Assembly (NCBI GenBank): GCA_902518985.1
Contig: CABYIF010000008.1
Span: forward strand, 1-47,506
Length of the DNA: 47,506 nt
Direction of reading: 5' to 3'
Source: an uncultured Alphaproteobacteria bacterium
GTDB lineage: Bacteria; Pseudomonadota; Alphaproteobacteria; HIMB59; GCA-002718135
Position numbers and translations under genes: made by a program. Positions within the stretch are counted from its first letter, which is position 1; each line of letters opens with the position of its first letter. The notes under the pieces were generated by a model, which saw only the letters and a list, made by a program, of their open reading frames with translations, ran no database searches and was not told the DNA's origin. Shown here piece after piece: positions 26,327 through 35,037 of this stretch.

Positions 26327-26779
26327 TTATTTCTTTTTATTATCTTTGAGTGATCGTATTCTAACAATTACGTCAATATTATGTAATGTCAAACATGCAG
26401 GTATTGAGGGAATATCCAAATTAATATTTTTTGTTGGAATATCATGAATTTTACCTTCATCTTCAATATAAAGATGATAGTGAGATTTATTATTTGTGCA
26501 ATAAAGTGATTTATTTTGATCTACAACAATCTCCCTAATTAAACCAAGGCTAGTAAACTGTTTTAGAGTATTATAAATTGTTGCCATTGATATTTTTCTA
26601 TTTTCTTTTTTGACCTCATCTAATAAATTTTCAGCAGTTACATGTCTGTCGCCTTTTTCGAACAGCATTTTTGCTAGAACACGTCTTTGTTTAGTTGGCC
26701 TTATCCCACTATCTTCAATTTTTCTTAAAGCTATGTTATAAGCACTAAATGGGTCAAATACATTGGTTTCCGAACTCAT
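26327..26779 (-). CDS. irr: Fur-family regulator, Irr type (iron response regulator)
   Basis: This is a heme/iron-status regulator typical of Alphaproteobacteria. The 150-aa product has a Fur winged helix (GIRPTKQRRVLAKMLFEKGD, SMATIYNTLKQFTSLGLIREI) then a short dimerisation domain with HYHLYIEDEGKIHDIP, the Irr-like His-rich and DIP segment. It lacks the CxxC structural zinc pairs of Fur/Zur. The YNTLKQFT and GDRH stretches are Irr-like. It is cotranscribed with acetoacetyl-CoA synthetase, and its start lies 15 nt from the divergent hydrolase start. Confidence 0.8.
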   Translation of the reverse strand: MSSETNVFDPFSAYNIALRKIEDSGIRPTKQRRVLAKMLFEKGDRHVTAENLLDEVKKENRKISMATIYNTLKQFTSLGLIREIVVDQNKSLYCTNNKSHYHLYIEDEGKIHDIPTKNINLDIPSIPACLTLHNIDVIVRIRSLKDNKKK

Positions 26780-26794
26780 AATAAATAATTATCT

Positions 26795-27592
26795 ATGAAA
26801 TACATATTTTCTGCAATTTTTCTATATTTTTTTTCAGGTTTAATCCTATTTTTATTTCAAAGACGAATACTTTTCAACAAATCTGGATATCCAGGTTCCC
26901 CAGAAGATTATGAATTAACTAACATAAGGGAAATATATATTCCAACTAAAGATAATGTTAGCCTTTTGTCATGGCTTAATTTAGGTAACCCAAAACTACC
27001 ATTATTAGTTTATTTTCATGGAAATTCCTTTCATATAGGCGATAGAGCTCATAGAATTAAGAAATATATCAATGAGGATTGGAATGTTTTAATAGTTTCA
27101 TGGAGAGGGTTTGGAGGCAATAAAGGCAATCCAACTGAAAAAAATCTTTATCTTGATGGTGAGGCAGTAATAAATTGGATTGATAAAAAAACGCAATTTA
27201 ACATCAAAGAAATTGTGATATATGGGGAATCGTTGGGATCTGGAGTCGCAGTTGAACTTGGAACCAGATATCAATTTTTATCTATAGTATTGGAGGCCCC
27301 TTTTACATCTATAGCGGATATAGCTAAAAATAGATATCGTATCTTTCCAACAAGTTTTTTAGTAAAAGATAAATTTGATAATTTTTCTAAGATAGATAAA
27401 ATTAAATCACCTTTATTAGTTATTAGTGGCAAAAAAGATGAAATTGTTCCACATAATCATAGTATTAAATTAATGGAAAAGGCTAAAGTTTTAAAAAAGA
27501 GTGTTTTTGTTGACGAAGCAATACATAATAATTTATATGATTTTGCCATTGAAAAAGAAGTAATAAAATTTAATTTAAAGTTATGGAAATAG
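26795..27592 (+). CDS. Alpha/beta hydrolase (BEM46/ABHD13-like), membrane-anchored
   Basis: This is a serine hydrolase of the BEM46 group. An N-terminal hydrophobic segment (residues 4-20, then FQRRILFNKSGYPGSPEDY) anchors it. HGNSFHIGDRAH carries the oxyanion region. The nucleophile elbow is GESLGSG with Ser near residue 145; the Asp lies in GKKDEIVP and the His in AIHNNLYD. The natural substrate is unknown. It overlaps nhaD by 10 nt. Confidence 0.87.
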   Translation: MKYIFSAIFLYFFSGLILFLFQRRILFNKSGYPGSPEDYELTNIREIYIPTKDNVSLLSWLNLGNPKLPLLVYFHGNSFHIGDRAHRIKKYINEDWNVLIVSWRGFGGNKGNPTEKNLYLDGEAVINWIDKKTQFNIKEIVIYGESLGSGVAVELGTRYQFLSIVLEAPFTSIADIAKNRYRIFPTSFLVKDKFDNFSKIDKIKSPLLVISGKKDEIVPHNHSIKLMEKAKVLKKSVFVDEAIHNNLYDFAIEKEVIKFNLKLWK

Positions 27593-28884
27593 ATTTAACA
27601 CTATCATATGTAGGTATACTAAGCTTAATTGTATTCGTACTGGCATACGCTGTAGTTATGGCAGAGGAATTTAGTCATCTAAGAAAATCAAAACCTGTTA
27701 TTATATCAGCTGCTGTCATATGGGCGATTATTGCATATCATTTTGCTGGTGATAAAGATTACGGCCATGAGATAGAACATGCGCTTGAACATAATGTTTT
27801 AGAGTTTGCTGAACTCTTTTTATTCTTATTAGTTGCAATGACTTACATTAATGCTCTTGAAGAAAGAAAAGTTTTTGACAATGTTAGATATCAATTAACA
27901 TCAAGAGGATTTAGTTTCAGACAACTTTTTATATTTACTGGAATAATTACTTTTTTCCTTTCACCCATTGCCGATAATCTAACAACCGCACTTGTAATGT
28001 GCTCTGTAGTAATGGCATGCGGTAAAGGAAACTCAAAATTTATTTCAATTGGTTGTATAAATATAGTTGTAGCAGCAAATGCTGGTGGGGCTTTCAGCCC
28101 ATTTGGTGATATTACTACATTGATGGTATGGCAAGCCGGTATTGTAGAATTTTTTACTTTCTTTAAAATATTTTTCCCATCTGTAATAAATTATATAATT
28201 CCAGCAGCTGTAATGTATTTCTTTATACCTAATGAAAAACCAGCAGTAAGTTCAGAAAAAGTTATTATTAAAAGAGGTGGAAAATTTATAATTTTTTTAG
28301 GATTATTTACAATATTTAGTGCAGTTAATTTCCATAATATTCTTCACTTGCCGCCCATGTTAGGAATGATGTTTGGCCTAGGTCTTTTAGGTCTATTTTC
28401 TTTTTATTTAAAAATAACATACAATGCATCTGAAGAGGATGAAAAATTTGACTTTTTTAAAAAAGTATCAAGAGCTGAATGGGATACATTATTATTTTTC
28501 TTTGGAGTTATACTAAGTGTAGGTGGATTAGGATTTATAGGATACCTTACAGTAGTATCAGAATTTTTATATGTTGGCTTAGGCCCAACAATGGCAAATG
28601 CTATTGTTGGGGTATTGTCAGCTATTGTTGATAATATTCCAGTTATGTTTGCAGTTATTACAATGAGACCTGAAATGTCCATAGATCAGTGGTTATTAGT
28701 AACCCTGACTACTGGAGTTGGAGGAAGTTTATTATCAATTGGATCTGCTGCTGGTGTAGCTTTAATGGGACAAGCTAGAGGATACTATACTTTCTTTGGT
28801 CATCTTAAATGGACACCTGTTATTTTTGTAGGTTATGTAGCTAGTATTTATCTTCATGTTCTAATGGCTGACTTGCCTTGGTAA
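27583..28884 (+). CDS. nhaD: Na+/H+ antiporter NhaD
   Basis: This inner-membrane antiporter of the ion transporter superfamily exports Na+ in exchange for H+, useful in seawater and for pH homeostasis. NhaD signatures are SPIADNLTTALVMCSVVM, NAGGAFSPFGDITTLMVWQAG and the C-terminal GSLLSIGSAAGVALMGQARG. The 433 aa and ~12 hydrophobic helices are typical. Together with proteorhodopsin and H+-PPase it would convert a proton gradient into a sodium gradient (inference). The 3' end overlaps the convergent thiP by 31 nt. Confidence 0.93.
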   Translation: MEIDLTLSYVGILSLIVFVLAYAVVMAEEFSHLRKSKPVIISAAVIWAIIAYHFAGDKDYGHEIEHALEHNVLEFAELFLFLLVAMTYINALEERKVFDNVRYQLTSRGFSFRQLFIFTGIITFFLSPIADNLTTALVMCSVVMACGKGNSKFISIGCINIVVAANAGGAFSPFGDITTLMVWQAGIVEFFTFFKIFFPSVINYIIPAAVMYFFIPNEKPAVSSEKVIIKRGGKFIIFLGLFTIFSAVNFHNILHLPPMLGMMFGLGLLGLFSFYLKITYNASEEDEKFDFFKKVSRAEWDTLLFFFGVILSVGGLGFIGYLTVVSEFLYVGLGPTMANAIVGVLSAIVDNIPVMFAVITMRPEMSIDQWLLVTLTTGVGGSLLSIGSAAGVALMGQARGYYTFFGHLKWTPVIFVGYVASIYLHVLMADLPW

Positions 28885-30443
28885 TTTAAATTATCAATAG
28901 CTAAAAAAATTATCATACTAAATATTAAAATAATACCGGCAACAAATGAAGCTTCATTAAATCTATAAACACTAATCAATTTATAGAGATATGAGGGTAA
29001 AGTATCAAAATCTTGATCTTTAAAAAATGAAATTATTGTAAAATCACCAAAAGTAATAACTGTTGAAAATGCAAAAACAAAAATTATGTTTTTTCTTATA
29101 AGTGGTAGTAAAATTATAAAATAATTTCTTATACTAATACGAAAAGTTTGTTGAAAACTTTGATAATTTAAAAATATATTTTTTAGATTATTAAAAAGTA
29201 TTAATATAGAAAAAGGTATTAAAAAAAGACAATTAATTAAAATTATAACTAAATATTTAAAAAAATGTAAATATCTTAATTCACCTAATATAATAAAGTA
29301 GCCAAGACTAAAAATAATTGGTGAAATTATTATCATTGATGAACTTATTAAAAAAATAGATTGTTGAAAAAATATATTTTTATAATTTATCACTAATATT
29401 GATGAAATTATAAAACCAACTATACTGACAATTACTGCCGTAGTTATTGAAATTATTAATGAATTAAAAAAAGATTCTAAAAATTTTGCATTAATTAATG
29501 TTGAATAATATCCATTATGAATAAAATTATATACTACACAAAGGATTGGTGAAAAGAAAAAGATTGAAAAAAATATAATTAGTAAAAAATCTATAGTTTT
29601 AATGAATTTATATTCTTTATGAGGATGGATAAAATTAATTTGATCTACATCAAAAAAATTTGAACCTTTTAATTTGTAAAAACCAATAAATAAGAAAAAT
29701 AAACAAATAAATATTTGTAAAAAACTGAGTAAAATTGCCTTATTAAAATTTAGTTCAAAAAGTGCATATTGATAAATTGCCACCTCAATTGTTGAGTACA
29801 TAGGGCCCCCACCTAAAGCCATAACGATTGCAAAACTTAAAAAGCAGAGTGAAAATATTATTGAGAAAACGCTTAAAAAATTTTGTTTAATATATGGTAA
29901 TTCCAATCTAATAAGATTTCCTAAAAATTTAATATTTAGAGATCCAGATATTTCATAATATTTTGATGGAATGCTATTTAATGATTGGATAAATAATCGG
30001 GTTGCAAATGGTGTATTTAGAAGTGTATGGGCTATTAAAATTGCTTTTATCCCAAAAATTGTCTCAATGGATAAGTATTTGTACAAATTAAAATATGAAT
30101 TATAAAATCCGTTATTTCCGTAGAGCTTAATAACTGCATAAACTATTAAGATTGTTGGAATTACAAAACAAAATCCACAAAGAGAAATAATAAATTTAAT
30201 TATTTTTAAATCCTTATGCCTATTTAATGCTAATGCGAATGGAATAGCTAAAAAACAACTTAATATTGCAGAAACAAAAGCTTGATAAACTGAAAAATAA
30301 ATTAATCGATGCGTATAAGAATTTTGAAAAAAATCAAAAAATAAATTCAAATCATAATTAACTTTTGAAAAAATACCTATGAAAGGTAATAAGATTATTA
30401 ATCCAAAGAAAAATAATACTGAAAAGTTAGATTTGTAATACAA
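28854..30443 (-). CDS. thiP: ABC transporter permease, ThiP type (thiamine)
   Basis: This is a large ABC permease with about twelve membrane helices and two internally duplicated permease domains, as expected for ThiP (529 aa; E. coli ThiP 536). The first domain has the EAA-type loop around SIPSKYYEISGSLNIKF; the second around NYQSFQQTFRISIRNYF. The call depends on the ThiB neighbour 5 nt upstream and the TPP riboswitch ahead of both. The start codon is a TTG with no good Shine-Dalgarno sequence. No ThiQ ATPase follows; the gene runs directly into convergent nhaD. Confidence 0.85.
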   Translation of the reverse strand: MYYKSNFSVLFFFGLIILLPFIGIFSKVNYDLNLFFDFFQNSYTHRLIYFSVYQAFVSAILSCFLAIPFALALNRHKDLKIIKFIISLCGFCFVIPTILIVYAVIKLYGNNGFYNSYFNLYKYLSIETIFGIKAILIAHTLLNTPFATRLFIQSLNSIPSKYYEISGSLNIKFLGNLIRLELPYIKQNFLSVFSIIFSLCFLSFAIVMALGGGPMYSTIEVAIYQYALFELNFNKAILLSFLQIFICLFFLFIGFYKLKGSNFFDVDQINFIHPHKEYKFIKTIDFLLIIFFSIFFFSPILCVVYNFIHNGYYSTLINAKFLESFFNSLIISITTAVIVSIVGFIISSILVINYKNIFFQQSIFLISSSMIIISPIIFSLGYFIILGELRYLHFFKYLVIILINCLFLIPFSILILFNNLKNIFLNYQSFQQTFRISIRNYFIILLPLIRKNIIFVFAFSTVITFGDFTIISFFKDQDFDTLPSYLYKLISVYRFNEASFVAGIILIFSMIIFLAIDNLNYQGKSAIRT

Positions 30444-30448
30444 CTTAT

Positions 30449-31432
30449 TTAAGAGGCATTAAGCCATTCATTAATCCATTTTTCTTTATTTATATTAATC
30501 TCTTTTGGATCTATTTGAATAAAATTAGGTATTTCTAATTTATTAAATGCCTCAGGCAAATCTTTAATTGTTGTTACTGGATACATTATATTTGTAGACG
30601 GAATTACTGATTGAAATTCTTCTGACAGCATAAAGTTAAGAAATATATTTGCTAAATCTTTATTTTTTGAATTATTTAAGATTCCAGCAAATTCAATTGT
30701 TATATAATTTCCTTCTTCAAAGGTTGTTGCGCGAATATCATATCTGTCTTCAAACATAATATGAGCTGCAGGAGATGTAGTATAACTTAATACCATATCT
30801 GCTTCTCCTGCCATAAAAAAATTATAGTATGCATCCGTCCAACCTTTTGTAACAGAAATAATTTTTTTATTTAATTTTTTCCATTCAGTAGCAGCTTTAT
30901 CTCCATATATAGCTTTCATCCAAGTTAATAATCCTAATCCTGGGGTAGAGGTCCTGGGGTCTTGAATTACAATTCTGGCATTAGTAGAATTAATTAACTC
31001 ATCCATAGATTTTGGAGGTGTTTCTAAACTTGCCTCATTATATACAAAAGAAAAGTAGCCAAAATTATATGGAACAAATTTATTACTTTCCCAATTTAAT
31101 GGTAAATTTATAAAAGTGTTTATATTGTTAATATTATGAGTTGTGAAAAGCTCAGATTTATCTGCTAGGTCAAATAAATTCATATCAAGACCTAAAACTA
31201 TATCTGCCTTAGAAGTATCACCTTCTAAAATTACTTTATTTAATAATGTTGCCGCACTGTCAACTGCTATAAAATTAACATCTGTATTATATTTTTCTTC
31301 AAATATTTTTTCAATAATAGGTCCCGGACCCCATTCAGAAACAAAAGAGTCATAGGTATAAATAGTTAGTTTATTAGCATAGATTGAAAAAGAGATTAAT
31401 AGGGTAGTAAAAAAAATTAGAATTATTTTCAT
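30449..31432 (-). CDS. thiB: Thiamine ABC transporter substrate-binding protein ThiB
   Basis: This is a periplasmic receptor for thiamine and its phosphates. A signal peptide ends around SIYA (residue 19). ThiB hallmarks are LTIYTYDSFVSEWGPGP, DIVLGLDMNLFD, VPYNFGYFSFVYN, DPRTSTPGLGLLTWM, and DAYYNFFMAGEADMVLSYTTSPAAH. The 327 aa are normal. It is preceded by a TPP riboswitch whose 3' end includes the Shine-Dalgarno sequence. Since thiL is present, the true cargo may be thiamine, TMP or a precursor; that is not resolvable from sequence. Confidence 0.93.
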   Translation of the reverse strand: MKIILIFFTTLLISFSIYANKLTIYTYDSFVSEWGPGPIIEKIFEEKYNTDVNFIAVDSAATLLNKVILEGDTSKADIVLGLDMNLFDLADKSELFTTHNINNINTFINLPLNWESNKFVPYNFGYFSFVYNEASLETPPKSMDELINSTNARIVIQDPRTSTPGLGLLTWMKAIYGDKAATEWKKLNKKIISVTKGWTDAYYNFFMAGEADMVLSYTTSPAAHIMFEDRYDIRATTFEEGNYITIEFAGILNNSKNKDLANIFLNFMLSEEFQSVIPSTNIMYPVTTIKDLPEAFNKLEIPNFIQIDPKEININKEKWINEWLNAS

Positions 31433-31434
31433 AT

Positions 31435-31500
31435 TTCCTCCGCTGGCATTATCCAGATCAGGTTAAAAGGGTATAAATCTCAGCATTTAAGCACCCCTAA
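31435..31500 (-). promoter_or_regulatory. TPP riboswitch (THI box) controlling thiBP
   Basis: On the minus strand the leader contains the conserved THI-box core: AGGGGTGC, then GCTGAGA, ACCC, AACCTGATCTGG and TAATGCCAGCGGAGG, just before the thiB ATG. The final GGAGG is both the 3' end of the aptamer and the ribosome binding site, so TPP binding should hide the Shine-Dalgarno sequence and block translation of thiBP. The P3 arm is short. This is the strongest regulatory element in the window. Confidence 0.95.
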
Positions 31501-31544
31501 TATTATTATAGTTAATATTATTTTAGAAAACAAACATAAAAGAA

Positions 31545-31572
31545 TTGTTTTTAATTTATATATGAATATAAC
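31545..31572 (+). promoter_or_regulatory. Candidate promoter of tRNA-Pro
   Basis: TTGTTT and TATAAC are separated by 16 nt, with transcription start near 31579, 3 nt before the tRNA. The match is reasonable but not proven. Confidence 0.4.
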
Positions 31573-31581
31573 AATTTTTTT

Positions 31582-31658
31582 CGGGGAGTAGCGCAGCCTG
31601 GTAGCGCACCTGGTTTGGGACCAGGGGGTCGAAGGTTCGAATCCTTTCTCCCCGACCA
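31582..31658 (+). tRNA. tRNA-Pro (UGG)
   Basis: The cloverleaf reads CGGGGAG pairing with CTCCCCG, then A and encoded CCA. The anticodon stem CCTGG/CCAGG encloses TTTGGGA with anticodon TGG. The T-arm contains GGTTCGAATCC. It stands between the TPP riboswitch leader (divergent) and a SulP gene. Confidence 0.97.
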
Positions 31659-31712
31659 TCAGACTCTTGCCTATTTTTCGTCAACTTTTAAACTATATAA
31701 AGAAGATTAAAT

Positions 31713-33323
31713 ATGATTAGAACAACAATTGGACAATTTGCAAATTCTCTTGGTTTAAATAAAGATCAATATATTCCTAAAGAAGGGGCATCATTTTCTC
31801 TATTTAAAATAGAAATTCTCTCAGGGTTAACAGTTGCAATAGCATTAGTCCCTGAGGCTATAGCATTTGCATTTGTTGCAGGCGTTGCACCATTATCTGG
31901 TTTATATGCAGCTTTTATAATTGGTCTAGTAACTGCCTTAATAGGTGGTAGGCCAGGAATGATATCAGGTGCCACGGGAGCATTAGCAGTGGTAATGGTA
32001 TCTTTAGTTGCAGAACATGGAACTCAATATCTTTTTGCTACGGTTATTTTAATGGGAATATTACAATTATTAGCAGGTATTTTTAAATTAGGTAAATTCA
32101 TGAGAATGGTACCACAACCAGTTATGTTAGGTTTTGTAAATGGATTAGCAATTGTTATTGGTCTTTCACAATTACATCAATTTCAAATAATTAATTTAGA
32201 TGGATCTTATACTTGGATGTCTGGTGAAGTCTTAACTTATTCATTAGTACTTGTTTTTTTAACAATGTTAATAATCTGGTATCTTCCAAGAGTAACTAAA
32301 ATAATACCATCTACCTTAGCAGCAATACTTTTAGTCACATCTCTAGTATTGTTACTAGATTTACCAGTTCCAAGAGTAGGAGATTTAGCCAGTGTTGCTG
32401 GAGGATTGCCAGAATTTTCAATACCAATAGTTCCACTTAATTTTGAAACTTTAATTATTATTTTTCCATATGCTGTAATTTTAGCTGCTATAGGTTTAAT
32501 TGAAAGTTTATTAACATTAAATTTAGTTGGAGAGTTAACAAACAAAAAAGGTGGAACTAGTCAAGAGTGTTTAGCTCAAGGATTTGCAAATACCATTACC
32601 GGTTTTTTTGGTGGTATGGGAGGTTGTGCTATGATCGGTCAGTCCATGATTAATGTAAAGTCTGGAGGAAGAACAAGAATAGCAGGCATTACAGCAGCAT
32701 TGTTTTTACTTATTTTTATTTTATTCACTTCTAATTTAATCGAACTAATTCCGATAGCTTCACTCGTAGGCGTAATGTTTATGGTTGTTATAGGAACATT
32801 TGCTTGGAACTCATTAAAGTTATTATTTTATGTACCTAAATCAGATGCTTTAGTTATAATTTTAGTAACTATAATAACTGTTCTGGAAGATTTAGCAGTT
32901 GCAGTTGTTGCTGGAGTAATAATAAATGCTTTAGTATTTGCATGGAAATCTGCATCAAGAATTAGAGCAATTGAGAGACAATCCCAAACTGAGAAAGGTG
33001 CTAAAGTTTATGAAATTGAAGGCCCTCTATTTTTTAGTTCAACAAATAGCTTCTTAGATATTTTTAAACCAGATGAAGATCCAGATTTAGTAATTATTGA
33101 TTTTGCAAACTCAAAGGTAATTGATCAATCAGCTCTTAAAGCAATTGAAGATATTGCTGAAAGATACTCAAAAACAGGTAAAAGAGTTAAATTAAGACAT
33201 CTGACTAAAGATTGTCATCGATTACTTAGAAGAACAGGTCAGCTAATTGTTGATAGTGATGATGATCCTGATTACGGAGTAGCAGTTGATTACGGTGTTA
33301 AACTTGGTATTTTTGGAAAATAA
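31713..33323 (+). CDS. SulP-family anion transporter with STAS domain
   Basis: This is an inner-membrane anion permease of the SulP/SLC26 family (sulfate, bicarbonate or dicarboxylate). The 536-aa product has ~10-14 helices in the first 410 residues. The SulP signature is near ALVPEAIAFAFVAGVAPLSGLY, with SGATGALAVVM and QGFANTITGFFGGMGGCAMIGQS following. A C-terminal STAS domain (about residues 430-536) contains VIIDFANSKVIDQSAL. The substrate cannot be read from sequence; bicarbonate and sulfate are both plausible. It may be read through from tRNA-Pro 54 nt upstream. Confidence 0.93.
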   Translation: MIRTTIGQFANSLGLNKDQYIPKEGASFSLFKIEILSGLTVAIALVPEAIAFAFVAGVAPLSGLYAAFIIGLVTALIGGRPGMISGATGALAVVMVSLVAEHGTQYLFATVILMGILQLLAGIFKLGKFMRMVPQPVMLGFVNGLAIVIGLSQLHQFQIINLDGSYTWMSGEVLTYSLVLVFLTMLIIWYLPRVTKIIPSTLAAILLVTSLVLLLDLPVPRVGDLASVAGGLPEFSIPIVPLNFETLIIIFPYAVILAAIGLIESLLTLNLVGELTNKKGGTSQECLAQGFANTITGFFGGMGGCAMIGQSMINVKSGGRTRIAGITAALFLLIFILFTSNLIELIPIASLVGVMFMVVIGTFAWNSLKLLFYVPKSDALVIILVTIITVLEDLAVAVVAGVIINALVFAWKSASRIRAIERQSQTEKGAKVYEIEGPLFFSSTNSFLDIFKPDEDPDLVIIDFANSKVIDQSALKAIEDIAERYSKTGKRVKLRHLTKDCHRLLRRTGQLIVDSDDDPDYGVAVDYGVKLGIFGK

Positions 33324-33391
33324 ATAACATCTAAAGAGTAATTTAAATTAAATTTAATATAATTTTACTTTTATATTTAAACCTCTATAGG

Positions 33392-33466
33392 ATGAAAAAA
33401 ATAAATTTGTATTTTAAATCTATTAGTTGCTTTTACTTTACTTTTTATTTTCCCCAATTTTTGTGA
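33392..33466 (+). CDS. Possible 24-residue leader peptide upstream of RNA helicase
   Basis: A short ORF opens with ATG at 33392 and ends in TGA at 33464-33466. The stop overlaps the probable GTG start of the helicase as GTGA, as in translationally coupled genes. The peptide is aromatic and Phe/Tyr-rich (FKSISCFYFTFYFPQFL). No strong Shine-Dalgarno sequence is seen (TATAGG immediately before ATG). It may be chance in AT-rich DNA. Confidence 0.25.
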   Translation: MKKINLYFKSISCFYFTFYFPQFL

Positions 33467-34992
33467 CTGAATTTTCCAAATATAATCTAAGTGAAACGCT
33501 AAATAAATCATTAAAAAATATAAATTTTAAAAATCCTACTCCAATTCAAGATATATCCATACCCTTAATATTAAAAGGAAATGATATCCTGGGTTCAGCT
33601 CAAACTGGAACTGGTAAAACAGCAGCTTATTCAATTCCCATTATAGAATTGCTTTTAAAATCAAAGAAATCTTCAGTGTTAATCCTTATTCCAACTAGAG
33701 AATTAGCTAAACAAGTACTCAATGTTATTCACTCATTATTAGGTTTTAAATCTAAAATTAACTCAGTTTCTTTAATTGGAGGCGAGTCAATGAGTAAACA
33801 GTTATCACAACTAAAAAGAAGGCCTAGAATTTTTGTTGGTACACCTGGACGAATTAATGATCATTTAGAGAAAGGTACGGTTAATTTTAAGTATGTTAAA
33901 CATTTAGTATTAGATGAAACTGACAGAATGCTTGATATGGGTTTTGAAGTTCAAATAAAAAAAATTTTAAAACATATTAAAAACCAAAAACAAATATTAA
34001 TGTTTTCAGCAACAATTCCAAAAGATATTATTAAATTATCATCAAAGTATTTAACTGATGCTGTTCGTGTTTCTATTGGAGACTCAAACGAAGTTGCTAA
34101 AAATATAACACAAGAAATTAAAGAACTTAAATCAGATGAAAAACTTCCTGAATTAATTAAACAAATCAATGAGCGAAATGGATCTATTCTTATATTTGTA
34201 AAAACAAAATATGGAACAGAAAAATTAGCAAAATCTTTATCAAAAAATAAAATAAAGTCCTTCCCTCTTCATGGAGGCTTGCGTCAAAGTAAAAGAAATA
34301 CAGTAATGAAGAAATTTAGAGAAATGAAATTCAGAATATTGATAGCAACAGATGTTGCAGCAAGAGGTCTCGATGTTCCTCACATTGAACATGTTATTAA
34401 TTATGATTTACCTCAGTTAGCAGAAGATTTTATTCATAGAATTGGAAGAACTGCACGTGCAGGTCTTAAAGGAGTTGCCCTTACTTTTGTAACAAAGGGT
34501 GATTTTAATAAATGGAAAGAAATACAAAACATATTAAATCCTAATAAAAAAAATTATAAACCTAAAAAGGTTTCTAAAAAAAATTTTAATAAGAATAAAA
34601 ATTTATATCGTAGTAAAAAAAATCTAAGATTTGATAAAAATAACAAATATTTTAAACATAATAAATTATCAGAAGACTTAAAATTAAAAGATAAAAAATA
34701 TTTAAAAAAAAGACCATCTAGTAAAAATAAAAAATATGGAAATGATTATCAACCCAATAATATAAAAGAATCGAAAATTGATTTTAAAAGAAAAAATTCA
34801 GATACAAACAAGTTAAAAAAAAAATCTCTTAATTATAATAAAAATGAAGAGAGATTTTTTAGAAAAAATAAAAAAAAATATTCTTCAGATTCTAAAAGTA
34901 ATAGTAAAATGACTTTTGACAAAAAAAGAAGTTTTAAAAATAAAAAAACACAATCATCTAATAATTTTAGAAAAAGACGAGTATATAAATAA
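33463..34992 (+). CDS. DEAD-box-family RNA helicase with basic C-terminal tail (RhlE-like; motif II is DETD)
   Basis: This ATP-dependent RNA helicase is probably for ribosome assembly or mRNA remodelling. Motifs in order: a Q motif (FKNPTPIQDISIP), AQTGTGKT, PTRELA, GTPGR, motif II LDETDRMLD, SAT, ATDVAARGLDVP, and HRIGRTARAG. Motif II reads DETD rather than DEAD. The last ~140 residues are a very Lys/Asn/Arg-rich tail for RNA binding. The ORF track opens at TTG 33427, but the GTG at 33463 gives the family-typical TEFSKYNLS start. Confidence 0.9.
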   Translation: MTEFSKYNLSETLNKSLKNINFKNPTPIQDISIPLILKGNDILGSAQTGTGKTAAYSIPIIELLLKSKKSSVLILIPTRELAKQVLNVIHSLLGFKSKINSVSLIGGESMSKQLSQLKRRPRIFVGTPGRINDHLEKGTVNFKYVKHLVLDETDRMLDMGFEVQIKKILKHIKNQKQILMFSATIPKDIIKLSSKYLTDAVRVSIGDSNEVAKNITQEIKELKSDEKLPELIKQINERNGSILIFVKTKYGTEKLAKSLSKNKIKSFPLHGGLRQSKRNTVMKKFREMKFRILIATDVAARGLDVPHIEHVINYDLPQLAEDFIHRIGRTARAGLKGVALTFVTKGDFNKWKEIQNILNPNKKNYKPKKVSKKNFNKNKNLYRSKKNLRFDKNNKYFKHNKLSEDLKLKDKKYLKKRPSSKNKKYGNDYQPNNIKESKIDFKRKNSDTNKLKKKSLNYNKNEERFFRKNKKKYSSDSKSNSKMTFDKKRSFKNKKTQSSNNFRKRRVYK

Positions 34993-35037
34993 ATAACTAG
35001 CGAATTATTTTTTAAAATATAGAAGTAAAAATATTTT

